DNA of 64,000 bases, from assembly GCA_028280115.1 (NCBI GenBank), contig JANQMJ010000021.1:21893-85892 (forward strand), given 5' to 3'. This DNA comes from Parvularculaceae bacterium (GTDB lineage: Bacteria > Pseudomonadota > Alphaproteobacteria > Caulobacterales > Parvularculaceae). Numbering within the stretch: position 1 is the first letter of the stretch; each line of letters begins with the position of its first letter. Below are positions 18,072 through 26,932 of this stretch, in pieces. Below the pieces are notes generated by a model, which was given only the letters and a program-made list of their open reading frames with translations, was not told where the DNA came from and searched no databases. A program made the translations under genes and the position numbers.

Positions 18072-18677
18072 TTAGAGACGCCCGTCCACGATGGCGGCGT
18101 CGACGGATTCAAGGATGATGTCCACCGCCGGCCGATCGCGATAACTCCTGTCATTCGTCAAATAGTCGGTTTCATAGAGTTTGGCGACGATGGTCTTATC
18201 GGGATCGACGATGAATACGACGGGATGGGGCACGCCGAATGCGTAATGGCCTTCCTTGTGCTGCTCGTTGCGAATGCCGAATGAGTCGATGATTTCGCTT
18301 TCGGGATCGGACAGGAGCATCGATTCAATCTTGCGGATTTGAACGAATGTCTGCTGATCCGCCACGGGATCGTAACTCACGAACACGACGCGAAGACCGC
18401 GCGCTTCGAATTCGCCGGCGCGCCGGTCCACATCCATGGCCTGGATCTGACAGAAAGGACACCACTTGACCGACCGAACGAAAAACAGCGCCATGCCCTT
18501 TTCGCTCACAAGCGTTTCGAAGCTTTGCGCCGTCCCGTCATAGGCGTTGGCTGAAAGATCGTGCGGTATTAAAGCGCCGACCGGCGGGCCGAGTTCCTCA
18601 GCGGAAGCGGCCTCTTCGGCGGCGAGCGGCGCGGCGCTGAGCGTCAGCGCCGCAATCAGCATTGCGGTGAGTTTCAT
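18072..18677 (-). CDS. Exported peroxiredoxin-like / thioredoxin-fold protein
   Basis: 201 residues with signal peptide MKLTAMLIAALTLSAAPLAA. The redoxin fold is evident in GMALFFVRSVKWCPFCQIQA (CPFC near residue 75), EARGLRVVFVSYDPVADQQ and GVPHPVVFIVDPDKTIVAKL. The AhpC/TSA family normally has TxxC in the peroxidatic site; here a CxxC sits at that place, as in the Prx-like 2 and PrxQ-like subgroups. Expected to act in the periplasm as a thiol reductase or peroxidase. It ends just six bases after a convergent gene. Confidence 0.85.
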   Translation of the reverse strand: MKLTAMLIAALTLSAAPLAAEEAASAEELGPPVGALIPHDLSANAYDGTAQSFETLVSEKGMALFFVRSVKWCPFCQIQAMDVDRRAGEFEARGLRVVFVSYDPVADQQTFVQIRKIESMLLSDPESEIIDSFGIRNEQHKEGHYAFGVPHPVVFIVDPDKTIVAKLYETDYLTNDRSYRDRPAVDIILESVDAAIVDGRL

Positions 18678-18765
18678 GATGTCGCCCTCGTCTTTGCGCC
18701 AATCCTATCGGCGAATGGCGGCCCGACCAAGCAACCGGCCTATCACATGAACGCGAGCCTCGCTG

Positions 18766-19752
<987 letters not shown>

Positions 19753-19830
19753 CTATGCGCCGTTTTGTGAATTATCGGCGCCGGTCTAGCTCATGGGATT
19801 GGTCTTTAAAAGGCGACGCCGCGCCGCGCT

Positions 19831-20439
19831 TTATTTGCGCGCGATCGCAAGCCCGGCCGCAGCGGTCAGCAACACGCCGCCGGTGATGCGATGGCGCCAC
19901 CGCCCGATCCGGTGGAGAAGCGGCTGCAGTTTCGCGGCGAAAACCGCCCAGCAGCCGTCAAGAACCGCCGCGATGACAATGAAGGTGACCGCAAGCAAGA
20001 TGAGTTGCGGCGTCGCCGGAGCGCCGGGCGAGACAAACAGCGGCAGAAAGGCGCCGTGAAACACCAGCGCCTTGGGGTTTGTGAGATTGACGAAAAAGGC
20101 CTCGGCGACGGTCCGGCGTCCCGATCGATGCCTGATCGCGGGCGTCAATTCATCAGCCGGCGCGCGCAGGGCCTTCACCCCCAGATAGATAAGATAGGCG
20201 ACGCCGATCCATTTGAGCCAGACGAAGGCGTCGCCGACCATGTTCAGGATCAGCGATAAACCGGCGACAACGACCGCGAGCTGCGCGGCGGAGGCGGCGG
20301 CCGAGCCGATCAGCGCCATCAGGCCATGGCGCAGGCCATGGCTCAGGGTCGTGGCCACCAGATAAGCGACCATGGGCCCTGGCGTTAGCACCAGCGCCGC
20401 CGATGCGGCGACAAACGCAAGATAGAGTTCGAGCGACAT
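19831..20439 (-). CDS. LysE family translocator
   Basis: 202 residues with six hydrophobic segments. The LysE/RhtB signature is LVLTPGPMVAYLVATTLSHG near residues 17-36, and FFVNLTNPKALVFHGAFLPL follows mid-protein. These inner-membrane exporters release amino acids such as lysine, threonine or homoserine lactone. Only seven bases separate it from the upstream outer-membrane protein gene, so it is probably the second gene of that transcript. Substrate unknown. Confidence 0.92.
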   Translation of the reverse strand: MSLELYLAFVAASAALVLTPGPMVAYLVATTLSHGLRHGLMALIGSAAASAAQLAVVVAGLSLILNMVGDAFVWLKWIGVAYLIYLGVKALRAPADELTPAIRHRSGRRTVAEAFFVNLTNPKALVFHGAFLPLFVSPGAPATPQLILLAVTFIVIAAVLDGCWAVFAAKLQPLLHRIGRWRHRITGGVLLTAAAGLAIARK

Positions 20440-20446
20440 GGCGCGG

Positions 20447-21157
20447 TCAGAAGTGCTTGCGCAGCGAGATCATGACCGAGGAGGACTGATAGCGTTCTCC
20501 GACGGTCGCCGTTCCAAACGGTCCCTGCGGGGTAAAATCCTCAGGATTTGGCCCGTAAACGAGTTTGTTTGAGCGCAAAAATACATATTCAAGATCGGCG
20601 GACAGCTTGTCGCCTAGCGCCAGCGCCACGCCGCCCCGAGCCTGCCAGGCGAGCGCCGCATCGCGTTCGCCGAATTCATTTTCGACGAACGCGCCGCCGA
20701 CGCCGCCGCCGATAAAGGGCGTCAGGGGACCGTTATTGTAAAAATCGAAATAGAAATTCGTCATCAGGAAATGGCTGTTGATATTGTCGTTCGGCGCGAG
20801 GCCGCTCACTTCAATTGCGCTTTCAAATAATCGGATATCTGAAATCTCCGCGCTGGCGTAACGATATTCGAGTTCGGTGCGGATGCCGTCGGCATAGTCG
20901 AAGCCCAGCGCCGCCCCGGCGACGAAGCCTTTGCCCAGATCAAGGATCTGACGATCGGGATTGCAACCAAGGGCGAGGCATCCGCCGGATCCGGGGCCCG
21001 GATTGCGCACGAAATCCTGCTCCCAGTCGCTCGCAAACGTTACGCCCGCGCCGAGGCGCGCGTAAACGCCGTCTTCGCGCGCCGGCGCGTCCTGCGCCGA
21101 GGCCGCACCGGCCAAAACCGCCGCTGTAACAACCGAAACCGCAATAACCCGCTTCAC
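20447..21157 (-). CDS. Outer-membrane beta-barrel protein (OmpA-like/OprF N-terminal type porin)
   Basis: 236 residues. Signal peptide MKRVIAVSVVTAAVLAGAASA is followed by alternating beta strands (VYARLGAGVTFASDWEQDF, GFDYADGIRTELEYRYASAE, NFYFDFYNNGPLTPFIGGGV, LSADLEYVFLRSN) and ends SSVMISLRKHF, with the terminal aromatic residue needed for BAM assembly. It fits the eight-stranded porin-family/Opacity-like group (outer membrane beta-barrel domain). A Cys pair in GGCLALGCNP is unusual and may form a disulfide. AAGGAG lies upstream of the start. Confidence 0.85.
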   Translation of the reverse strand: MKRVIAVSVVTAAVLAGAASAQDAPAREDGVYARLGAGVTFASDWEQDFVRNPGPGSGGCLALGCNPDRQILDLGKGFVAGAALGFDYADGIRTELEYRYASAEISDIRLFESAIEVSGLAPNDNINSHFLMTNFYFDFYNNGPLTPFIGGGVGGAFVENEFGERDAALAWQARGGVALALGDKLSADLEYVFLRSNKLVYGPNPEDFTPQGPFGTATVGERYQSSSVMISLRKHF

Positions 21158-21249
21158 CTTGGAACTCCTTCAACACCAGACGGACCATAGCCCACCCCGA
21201 TATTGCGGGGCAACCAGCGCGCAAATCAAACGATCGCGTTCCGGGCGCG

Positions 21250-22632
21250 TTATTTTTGGGCGTCCGCCGCCTTGGCCATGGAAATGACGACGCCGCTGAG
21301 CGCGAGGATGGCGATCAGGTTCGGGGTCGCCATGAAAGCGTTGGCGATGCCGCCGAGCTTCCAGATGAAATCGACCTGCTGCAGGGAGCCAAAAAACACA
21401 AAAATAATCCAGATGTAGCGAAACGGTTTCGCCGCCGCATCGCCGATCAGGAAGGTCACCGCCTGCTCGGCGTAATATGCCCAGCCCAGGATTGTGGTGA
21501 AGGCGAAGACGGCGAGAACGGCGGCGATCAGGATCCCGCCATAGGGCACGCCCGCGCTGTAGGCGGCCGCGGTCACCGCAATGCCTTCCAGTTCGGTCGA
21601 CTGCCAGGCGTATTGCACCGTTCCGCCCTCGCTGGCGAACTCGCCGGGCACCACAAGGATCACCAGCGCCGTCATGGTGCAGATGACAAGCGTGTCGATG
21701 AAGGTGCCGAGCATGGCGATTTCGCCTTGACGCACCGGATCGTCGGTCTTGGCGGCGGCATGCGCGATGGCCGTTGAGCCCTGGCCGGCTTCGTTCGAGA
21801 ACAGACCGCGCTCGACGCCGAACCGCACGACCTCCAGCACGACATAGCCGGCGATCCCGCCGACGACCTGTTGCGCGCCGAAAGCATAGCCGAAAATCAT
21901 CCCAAACGCGTCGGGAATGCGTTCGGCGTTCATCGCCAACACAATGATGGCGAGAAGAATATAGCCAAGCGCCATGGCCGGTACGATTTTACCGGCGACG
22001 GAGCCGATCGACTTGATGCCGCCGATGATCACGGCGAAGGCAAGCACCGCCACGATGGCCCCGAAAATCCAGTTCGGCGCCCCGGTCGCCGAAGAAAGAC
22101 CATTGGCGATGGAATTGGCCTGGATCATATTGCCCGTCGCCAGGGCGGAAAAAATCGTCCCACCGGAAAACAGCGCGCCGAGCCAGATCCATTTTTTGCC
22201 GAGCCCGTTCTTGATGTAGAACATCGGCCCGCCATGGGTGCTTCCGTCGGGATGTTCTTCGCGATATTTAACCGCCAGACTGGACTCGGCGAAGGCCGAG
22301 GCCATGCCGACAAGCGCGGTGATCCACATCCAGAATATGGCACCCGGACCGCCTAACGTAATCGCGGTTGCAACGCCGGCGAGATTGCCGGTGCCGACCT
22401 GGCCGGAAAGCGCTGTCGAAAGCGCATTCCAGGGCGAGATCTCGCCGCCGCCCTCACGACCCTTGACGCCGCGGCCGCGCCATAAGGCGCCGAACGCCGG
22501 GATGAGTCGTCGGAACGGGCGCCCTTTCAACACGATCATATAGAACAGCCCCGTCCCCAGAAGAACGATGATCATCGGGCCGCCCCAGATGAAAGCGCTT
22601 ACATTGTCGACGGTCGCGTAAAAGGCTTCCAT
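21250..22632 (-). CDS. Alanine/glycine:cation symporter (AGCS family)
   Basis: 460 residues with about ten membrane helices. Diagnostic parts are the helix 2-3 region GEISPWNALSTALSGQVGTG, NLAGVATAITLGGPGAIFWM, and FGVERGLFSNEAGQGSTAIA. AGCS transporters import D/L-alanine or glycine with sodium. The chosen ATG 22632 has AGAGGGG 11 bases upstream; a TTG at 22641 is too close to that sequence. No glycine riboswitch was seen in the short leader. Its upstream region is shared back-to-back with the gene at 22944. Confidence 0.93.
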   Translation of the reverse strand: MEAFYATVDNVSAFIWGGPMIIVLLGTGLFYMIVLKGRPFRRLIPAFGALWRGRGVKGREGGGEISPWNALSTALSGQVGTGNLAGVATAITLGGPGAIFWMWITALVGMASAFAESSLAVKYREEHPDGSTHGGPMFYIKNGLGKKWIWLGALFSGGTIFSALATGNMIQANSIANGLSSATGAPNWIFGAIVAVLAFAVIIGGIKSIGSVAGKIVPAMALGYILLAIIVLAMNAERIPDAFGMIFGYAFGAQQVVGGIAGYVVLEVVRFGVERGLFSNEAGQGSTAIAHAAAKTDDPVRQGEIAMLGTFIDTLVICTMTALVILVVPGEFASEGGTVQYAWQSTELEGIAVTAAAYSAGVPYGGILIAAVLAVFAFTTILGWAYYAEQAVTFLIGDAAAKPFRYIWIIFVFFGSLQQVDFIWKLGGIANAFMATPNLIAILALSGVVISMAKAADAQK

Positions 22633-22854
22633 AACGCTCAATACCCCTCTGCCGCGCTTTGCCGCGCTTGTTCAAAATTGCGCCGACCTTAGGCGGGGCC
22701 GCCCATGAGGGGCAAGCGAAACCCGCCGCCCTTGCTGCATCCGCGAAAACGGCGCCGCGAGCGCGGTTGCAGTCCATGCTCATGCGCAAGTTCTGAGCGC
22801 GTTGGCGTGTCGGCGCCGCCCCATTTTCGCCGCATTTTGAAAAGCCGGCCAGCC

Positions 22855-22870
22855 TGTGACGACCATCACA
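22855..22870. promoter_or_regulatory. Perfect TGTGA-N6-TCACA palindrome (CRP/FNR-family type site) or hairpin
   Basis: The ~310-base gap between the AGCS transporter and the next gene contains GCCTGTGA-CGACCA-TCACAGGC, an 8-bp perfect inverted repeat. Its core is exactly the CRP consensus half-sites. It lies about 74 bases upstream of the ATG at 22944, a typical activator distance, and about 220 bases from the transporter start. GATTTTT follows on the plus strand, so a terminator hairpin is the competing explanation. Nothing else was found in this gap apart from the RBS of the next gene. Confidence 0.5.
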
Positions 22871-22943
22871 GGCGATTTTTCAGATCTCATTATGGTTAAC
22901 GCCATCGGATAACACCAACCCGCCAAAGAAAAGGAGAAAGAAA

Positions 22944-23354
22944 ATGTTGAACAAAAAAACCATCCTTACCGCCATCGTCGCCGCCTTCGGCCTGTTCGGG
23001 ACCGCCAACGCGGAAGACCCCTTCGAACTCGACGCAGTGTTCGACAGCCATGTGCTGCTTCAGAAGATCAACGCCGCGATGGACGAACAGCGCGATGCAT
23101 TTTTCCTGGAAGTCTCTGAGACCGCCGCCGCAGGCATCGAGCGCCGCCTCGCCAAGATCGACAACGCCATGCCCGCCCCCGGCGCGCACGCCCACGCGAT
23201 CACCATGAGCGCCAATGTCGTCGAGGCCTCCGAAACCGCGCAAGAAACGTTCGAGCTTCAAGTGCTGGCCAAGGCGGAAGCGGGGATTGCGGAAAAGATC
23301 GCCAACATGAACGCCGCGGACGCGTCGGCTGCAACGGTCTCGGTCGGCTACTAA
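22944..23354 (+). CDS. Small exported hypothetical protein, 136 residues
   Basis: Signal peptide MLNKKTILTAIVAAFGLFG with cleavage after ...GTANA, then a highly helical, acidic mature region with two similar stretches: EQRDAFFLEVSETAAAGIER and ASETAQETFELQVLAKAEAG, suggesting an internal duplication of about 60 residues. AAGGAGAAAGAAA directly precedes the ATG, a strong ribosome binding site, so expression is probably high. No known family. A CRP-type palindrome lies upstream. Periplasmic location is inferred. Confidence 0.75.
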   Translation: MLNKKTILTAIVAAFGLFGTANAEDPFELDAVFDSHVLLQKINAAMDEQRDAFFLEVSETAAAGIERRLAKIDNAMPAPGAHAHAITMSANVVEASETAQETFELQVLAKAEAGIAEKIANMNAADASAATVSVGY

Positions 23355-23461
23355 GGCTGAACGAGAAGGCCCGGCGCCTTCCTCGCGATCCCTCCTCCCG
23401 GCGGCGCGCCATGCAACTCAGCATGGCGCGCTTCTTGGTTGAAGTGTCGAGGCTTGCGCGG

Positions 23462-23944
23462 CTATTCGGCCTTTTCTTCTTGAGCGCTTTCCTCAGCCGG
23501 GGCCGCGTCGGCGGCGGCTTCCTCGGCCGGGGCCTCTTCAACCGCGGCTTCCTCGGCGGGCGCTTCTTCCGGCGCCTTGGCGGCTTCTTCCGCGGCGGCC
23601 TTGGCGGCTTCGGCCTTTTCTTTCTTCTCGGCTTCGCGTTCCTTGGCCTTTTCGCCCGGCTCGCCCTTTTGCGGATTATTGCCGTGCTGCCATTTCACCA
23701 GGCCGCTTGCGGATAAAAACCGCGCGACGCGGTCGGTGGGCTTGGCGCCGACGCCGAGCCAGTGCTTGACCCGCTCTTCATTGAACTGAACCCGGTTGGG
23801 ATCGTCCTTTTTGAGCAGCGGATTATAGACGCCGAGCTTTTCGATGAAGCGGCCGTCGCGAGGCATGCGCGAATCGGCGGCGACGATCGAATAGAACGGA
23901 CGCTTTTTCGCCCCGCCCCGGGCCAGTCTGATTTTGAGGGACAT
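23462..23944 (-). CDS. rpsP: 30S ribosomal protein S16 with long acidic Ala-rich tail
   Basis: 160 residues. The first 80 are standard S16: [42 protein letters not shown] and [16 protein letters not shown]. The remaining ~80 residues are low-complexity Ala/Glu/Lys/Pro (for example [19 protein letters not shown]), extending the protein to about twice the E. coli length; Ala-rich S16 tails are known in alphaproteobacteria. Normally rpsP lies between ffh and rimM. Here ffh is still upstream (with one extra gene and a repeat between) but rimM-trmD-rplS are on the opposite strand about 15 kb away. Confidence 0.96.
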   Translation of the reverse strand: MSLKIRLARGGAKKRPFYSIVAADSRMPRDGRFIEKLGVYNPLLKKDDPNRVQFNEERVKHWLGVGAKPTDRVARFLSASGLVKWQHGNNPQKGEPGEKAKEREAEKKEKAEAAKAAAEEAAKAPEEAPAEEAAVEEAPAEEAAADAAPAEESAQEEKAE

Positions 23945-24040
23945 GTTGGTTTTCCTTCGTCTTCAAGTTTTCAGTTGAGGGTAGAAAGCTAAATCCGCTT
24001 TTCCCGGCGCCCGCGCGCGAAGGCGCGCTAATTATAGTTA

Positions 24041-24142
24041 GACCGCATTCGCGGTCGGGCCGGGACCCAGCAAATGAACAAAGCCGGGCAAAGCCCGACA
24101 TTTTACATTCACTGGATTCCCGCTTTCGCGGGAATGAGCGGG
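24041..24142 (+). repeat. Dispersed palindromic repeat, copy 3 (REP/dRS3-like)
   Basis: It opens with the palindrome GACCGCATTCGCGGTC, continues with the shared core GCCGGGACCCAGCAAATGAA, the palindrome GGGCAAAGCCC, and ends with ACTGGATTCCCGCTTTCGCG followed by GGAATGAGCGG. It is nearly identical to the 3' half of the copy at 9.3 kb and in the same orientation. Unlike the other two copies it lies between co-directional genes, separating rpsP from the DUF2513 gene and ffh. Confidence 0.85.
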
Positions 24143-24163
24143 GGATGGGTTGGCTTAAAAAAG

Positions 24164-24529
24164 TCATGACGCCAAACCGAGTTGTTGCTGCGTGAATGAA
24201 ATTGCGAGCGCTTTGACGATATCTAGCGATGCAGAGCCAGAAACTTTTTTCAGGCTTGCAAGTGTTTTCTTCCAGATATTCTCGTCACGAATAGTATCAA
24301 GGCAATCATGTCCGGCCCATGTGATTCTAAGCGGCATATAGGCCCTACCCATACTACTCGAAACATCAATTGCATCAATAAATCCGGCTTCTTGAAGCTG
24401 CAGTACATGATCGGTCAAAACGCACTCATCAATATCCGAAATCGATATTCTAAGCCCTTCCCCATCGCCCTTGTCGTTACGCTCTATTTGCAAGAGAATT
24501 TCCCGGATCAACGCCATATCCCGTTTCAT
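24164..24529 (-). CDS. DUF2513 domain protein
   Basis: 121 residues from MKRDMALIREILLQIE. The N-terminal MKRDMxLIRxILLxIE pattern, the winged-helix-like stretch VLTDHVLQLQEAGFIDAIDV and LRITWAGHDCLDTIRDENIW are the hallmarks of DUF2513, a small helix-turn-helix-like family scattered on chromosomes, plasmids and phages. Function unknown; a DNA-binding or antitoxin-like role is only a guess. Base composition is visibly more AT-rich than ffh. It lies four bases after the ffh stop on the same strand and is followed by a dispersed repeat, so it interrupts the usual ffh-rpsP junction. Confidence 0.85.
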   Translation of the reverse strand: MKRDMALIREILLQIERNDKGDGEGLRISISDIDECVLTDHVLQLQEAGFIDAIDVSSSMGRAYMPLRITWAGHDCLDTIRDENIWKKTLASLKKVSGSASLDIVKALAISFTQQQLGLAS

Positions 24530-24533
24530 CGCG

Positions 24534-26045
24534 CTACTTCTTCTTTCCCAGGCCGCCCATGCCCGGCGGCATCGGGGCCTGGCCGGCGAGCGCCTTTTCG
24601 ATGGCGTCGAAATCGATATCGTCCGTGGCCTGTTCTTTCTTGGCCTTGCCGCCCGGCGCGGGCGCGTCGGCGCCGGCGAGTTCGGCCATCGCGCCGGGAC
24701 CGCCCATGGCCGCCATCTGGCGAGCAAGACCCTTCATGCCGCCCTTGCCCATCTTTTTCATCATGTCGGCCATCTGGCGGTGCGCCTTTAAGAGCTTGTT
24801 GATTTGCTGAACGCTGGTTCCCGAGCCTGCGGCGACGCGCTTTTTGCGCGAGGCGTTCATCAGCCCGGGCTTTTTGCGCTCGGCCTTGGTCATGGAAGAG
24901 ATGATCGCTTCCTGACGGATGATTTCCTTGTCGTCGAGGCCGCCGGCCTGATCGACCATCTTTTTCATCTTGCCCATGCCGGGCATGAGACCGAGGATCG
25001 CGCCCATCCCGCCTATTTTGCGCATCTGGCGGAACTGGTCGGCGAGATCGTCCATGTCGAACTTGCCCTTGGCCATTTTCTTGGCGGCTTTTTCCGCCTT
25101 GGCCATGTCCATTTCCTCGCTGGCCTTTTCGACCAGCGAGACGATGTCGCCCATGCCGAGAATGCGCCCGGCCATGCGCTGAGGCTCGAACGTATCGAGG
25201 GCGTCGAGCTTTTCCCCGACGCCGACGAATTTGATCGCCGCGCCGGTGACCGCGCGCATGGAAAGCGCCGCGCCGCCGCGGGCGTCGCCGTCGATACGGG
25301 TCATCACGACGCCGGTGACGGGTACGCGTTCCTTGAACTTCTCCGCTGTCGTCACCGCGTCCTGGCCGGTGAGCGCGTCGACCACCAGCAAGGTCTCGAT
25401 AGGGTTGGTCTCCCGCGCGATGTCGGCGATTTCCGCCATCAGCTGTTCATCGATGGAAAGCCGGCCGGCGGTGTCGAGCATGACCACGTCAAAGCCGCCG
25501 AGCTTGCCCGCCTCCAGCGCGCGCTTGGCGATATCGCGCGGAGACTGTCCGGCGATGATCGGCAGGGTTTTGACCTCGGCCTGCTTGCCGAGAATTTCCA
25601 GCTGCTCCTGCGCGGCCGGGCGGCGCGTGTCCAGCGAGGCCATTAGGATCTTTTTCTTTTCGCGCTTTTGCAGCCTAAGCGCGATTTTCGCCGTCGAGGT
25701 GGTTTTGCCCGAGCCCTGCAGGCCGACCATCATGATGACGGCGGGGGGCGCGGCAGCGAAGGAAAGCGAGGCGTCGGCCTCGCCGCCGAGCATGTCGACC
25801 AGCGCGTCATGGACGATCTTGACCACCTGCTGGCCCGGCGTGACCGAACGCAGGACTTCCGCGCCGATTGCGCGTTCCTTCACCTTGGCGATGAAGTCCT
25901 TGGCGACCGGCAGCGCGACGTCGGCTTCAAGCAGCGCAATGCGCACTTCGCGCAGCGCTTCATTGACGTCCTTTTCCTCGAGCGCGCCCCTGCCGCGCAG
26001 GTCTTCGAATATTGCGCCTAGGCGATCGCTGAGCGATTCAAACAT
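24534..26045 (-). CDS. ffh: Signal recognition particle protein Ffh
   Basis: 503 residues with N, G and M domains. The N domain starts MFESLSDRLGAIFEDLRGRG; the GTPase motifs are GLQGSGKTTSTAKIA (G1), DTRRPAAQEQLEIL, DTAGRLSIDEQLM (G3) and TRIDGDARGGAALS (G4 region). The methionine-rich M domain includes GLMPGMGKMKKMVDQ and ITSMTKAERK-like helices, with a long Met/Gly/Lys-rich C-terminus (MPPGMGGLGKKK). Ffh with 4.5S RNA targets membrane proteins to FtsY and SecYEG. ATG 26045 was chosen by comparison with the duplicated start copies upstream; the preceding ATG (26048) is an artefact of the duplication join. Confidence 0.97.
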   Translation of the reverse strand: MFESLSDRLGAIFEDLRGRGALEEKDVNEALREVRIALLEADVALPVAKDFIAKVKERAIGAEVLRSVTPGQQVVKIVHDALVDMLGGEADASLSFAAAPPAVIMMVGLQGSGKTTSTAKIALRLQKREKKKILMASLDTRRPAAQEQLEILGKQAEVKTLPIIAGQSPRDIAKRALEAGKLGGFDVVMLDTAGRLSIDEQLMAEIADIARETNPIETLLVVDALTGQDAVTTAEKFKERVPVTGVVMTRIDGDARGGAALSMRAVTGAAIKFVGVGEKLDALDTFEPQRMAGRILGMGDIVSLVEKASEEMDMAKAEKAAKKMAKGKFDMDDLADQFRQMRKIGGMGAILGLMPGMGKMKKMVDQAGGLDDKEIIRQEAIISSMTKAERKKPGLMNASRKKRVAAGSGTSVQQINKLLKAHRQMADMMKKMGKGGMKGLARQMAAMGGPGAMAELAGADAPAPGGKAKKEQATDDIDFDAIEKALAGQAPMPPGMGGLGKKK

Positions 26046-26299
26046 CATCCATTTTCCTGCGAAATGAAGGCGGGCGCCTGCGCGGCAAAACTGAATTTTC
26101 GAGCGCGTTCGCGCTCGGGGCGCGCAGGCCTTCGAAGATTGCGCCTAGGCGATCGCTAAGCGATTCAAACATCATCCATTTTCCTGCGAAATGAAGGCGG
26201 GCGCCTGCGCGGCAAAACTGAATTTTCGAGCGCCTTCGCGCTCGGGGCGCGCAGGCCTTCGAAGATTGCGCCTAGGCGATCGCTGAGCGATTCAAACAT
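25994..26299 (-). repeat. 127-bp tandem duplication containing the ffh start (2.4 copies)
   Basis: Units begin at CGCGCAG, at 25994, 26121 and 26248, giving an exact 127-base period. The first unit overlaps the first 14-17 codons of ffh, the second is complete, the third stops just after the ATG at 26299. Each outer unit restarts MFESLSDRLGAIFE, then leaves the ffh sequence (GLRAPSANALEN...), and terminates at TGA after 44 codons. The mini-ORFs run 26299-26165 and 26172-26038 on the minus strand; each overlaps the next start by 8 bases. Because 127 is not a multiple of three, none can be read through into ffh. The ancestral RBS (GAGAGGAAAC) is next to 26299; true ffh has only GCAGGAAA upstream. 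Confidence 0.93.
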
Positions 26300-26315
26300 G
26301 TTTCCTCTCAATCAA

Positions 26316-26391
26316 GGGATTAGGTTTTGGGTGTTAGGGGTTAGGGGAAAAGATGAGACCCCTAAGCCCTAAAACCTAGAACCTAAAACCC
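26316..26391. repeat. Long imperfect hairpin with TTAGGG-like arms
   Basis: Left arm 26316-26347 (GGGATTAGGTTTTGGGTGTT then AGGGGTTAGGGG) pairs with right arm 26359-26391 (CCCCTAAGCCCTAAAACC then TAGAACCTAAAACCC) over about 29 positions with five mismatches and an 11-base AAAAGATGAGA loop. No T-tract follows on either strand, so it is not an obvious terminator. The left arm has G-runs that could also form a G-quadruplex. It lies between the end of the 26555 gene and the ffh leader. The rest of the gap up to 26554 shows no gene. Confidence 0.75.
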
Positions 26392-26554
26392 AACGCACTT
26401 TACCACCGCGAGGGCGTCACCCCGGCGGCGGGACATCCCCGGCCCCGTCCCTTTGTTTATCTAGGGGGTCGTGCCGGCAGACGCGGGAAAACAAACAATT
26501 TCCCGAAGAGGCGGGCTCTATAGGGGGTCCGCGCCGAACGCGCAAGGCCCGGCG

Positions 26555-26866
26555 CTAGCCGCGCAGCCGCCGGGCAATTTCCGGCAGGCGGACGACGAGC
26601 CAGATTGCCGTCCAGACATTGCCAAGGACGAAGATCGGCAGCGCCCAGACCGCGGCGATCAGCTTGTTTTTTTCAAACAGGAAAATCACCGCGGCGGCGA
26701 TTAAAAAGCCGAGATAAAGATCGGCCAGCGTCACCACCGACCAGGGCTTGGCGAGCATTTCCGCAAGCACGGCGCCGAGCCCGCGCCCGTCAGCGCCCAT
26801 GGCCCAGATGATCGCGGCGACGAACGCTGCAGCGGCGAGAAGAAAAATCAACCGAATAATAGTCAT
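26555..26866 (-). CDS. Small membrane protein, DUF1475-like
   Basis: 103 residues with three hydrophobic segments: IIRLIFLLAAAAFVAAIIWA, LADLYLGFLIAAAVIFLFE, and LIAAVWALPIFVLGNVWTAI. The order of a loop ending KPWSVVTLADLYLGF followed by a helix and a final IWLVVRLPE resembles DUF1475-type inner-membrane proteins. ATG 26866 (MTIIRLIF) is preferred to an upstream extension. No function known. It is the first gene upstream of ffh on the same strand, separated by the tandem repeat and hairpin. Confidence 0.7.
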   Translation of the reverse strand: MTIIRLIFLLAAAAFVAAIIWAMGADGRGLGAVLAEMLAKPWSVVTLADLYLGFLIAAAVIFLFEKNKLIAAVWALPIFVLGNVWTAIWLVVRLPEIARRLRG

Positions 26867-26932
26867 GGTCCGACCTACGTGGATTGCGGCTGTGCGGATC
26901 ACGCGCGCGTACTTAGCTTTATTGTTAAGCGA

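Noticed and set aside
22705..22899. Short Arg/Pro-rich frame upstream of the exported protein at 22944
   Set aside because: No RBS, biased composition, and it overlaps the regulatory palindrome.
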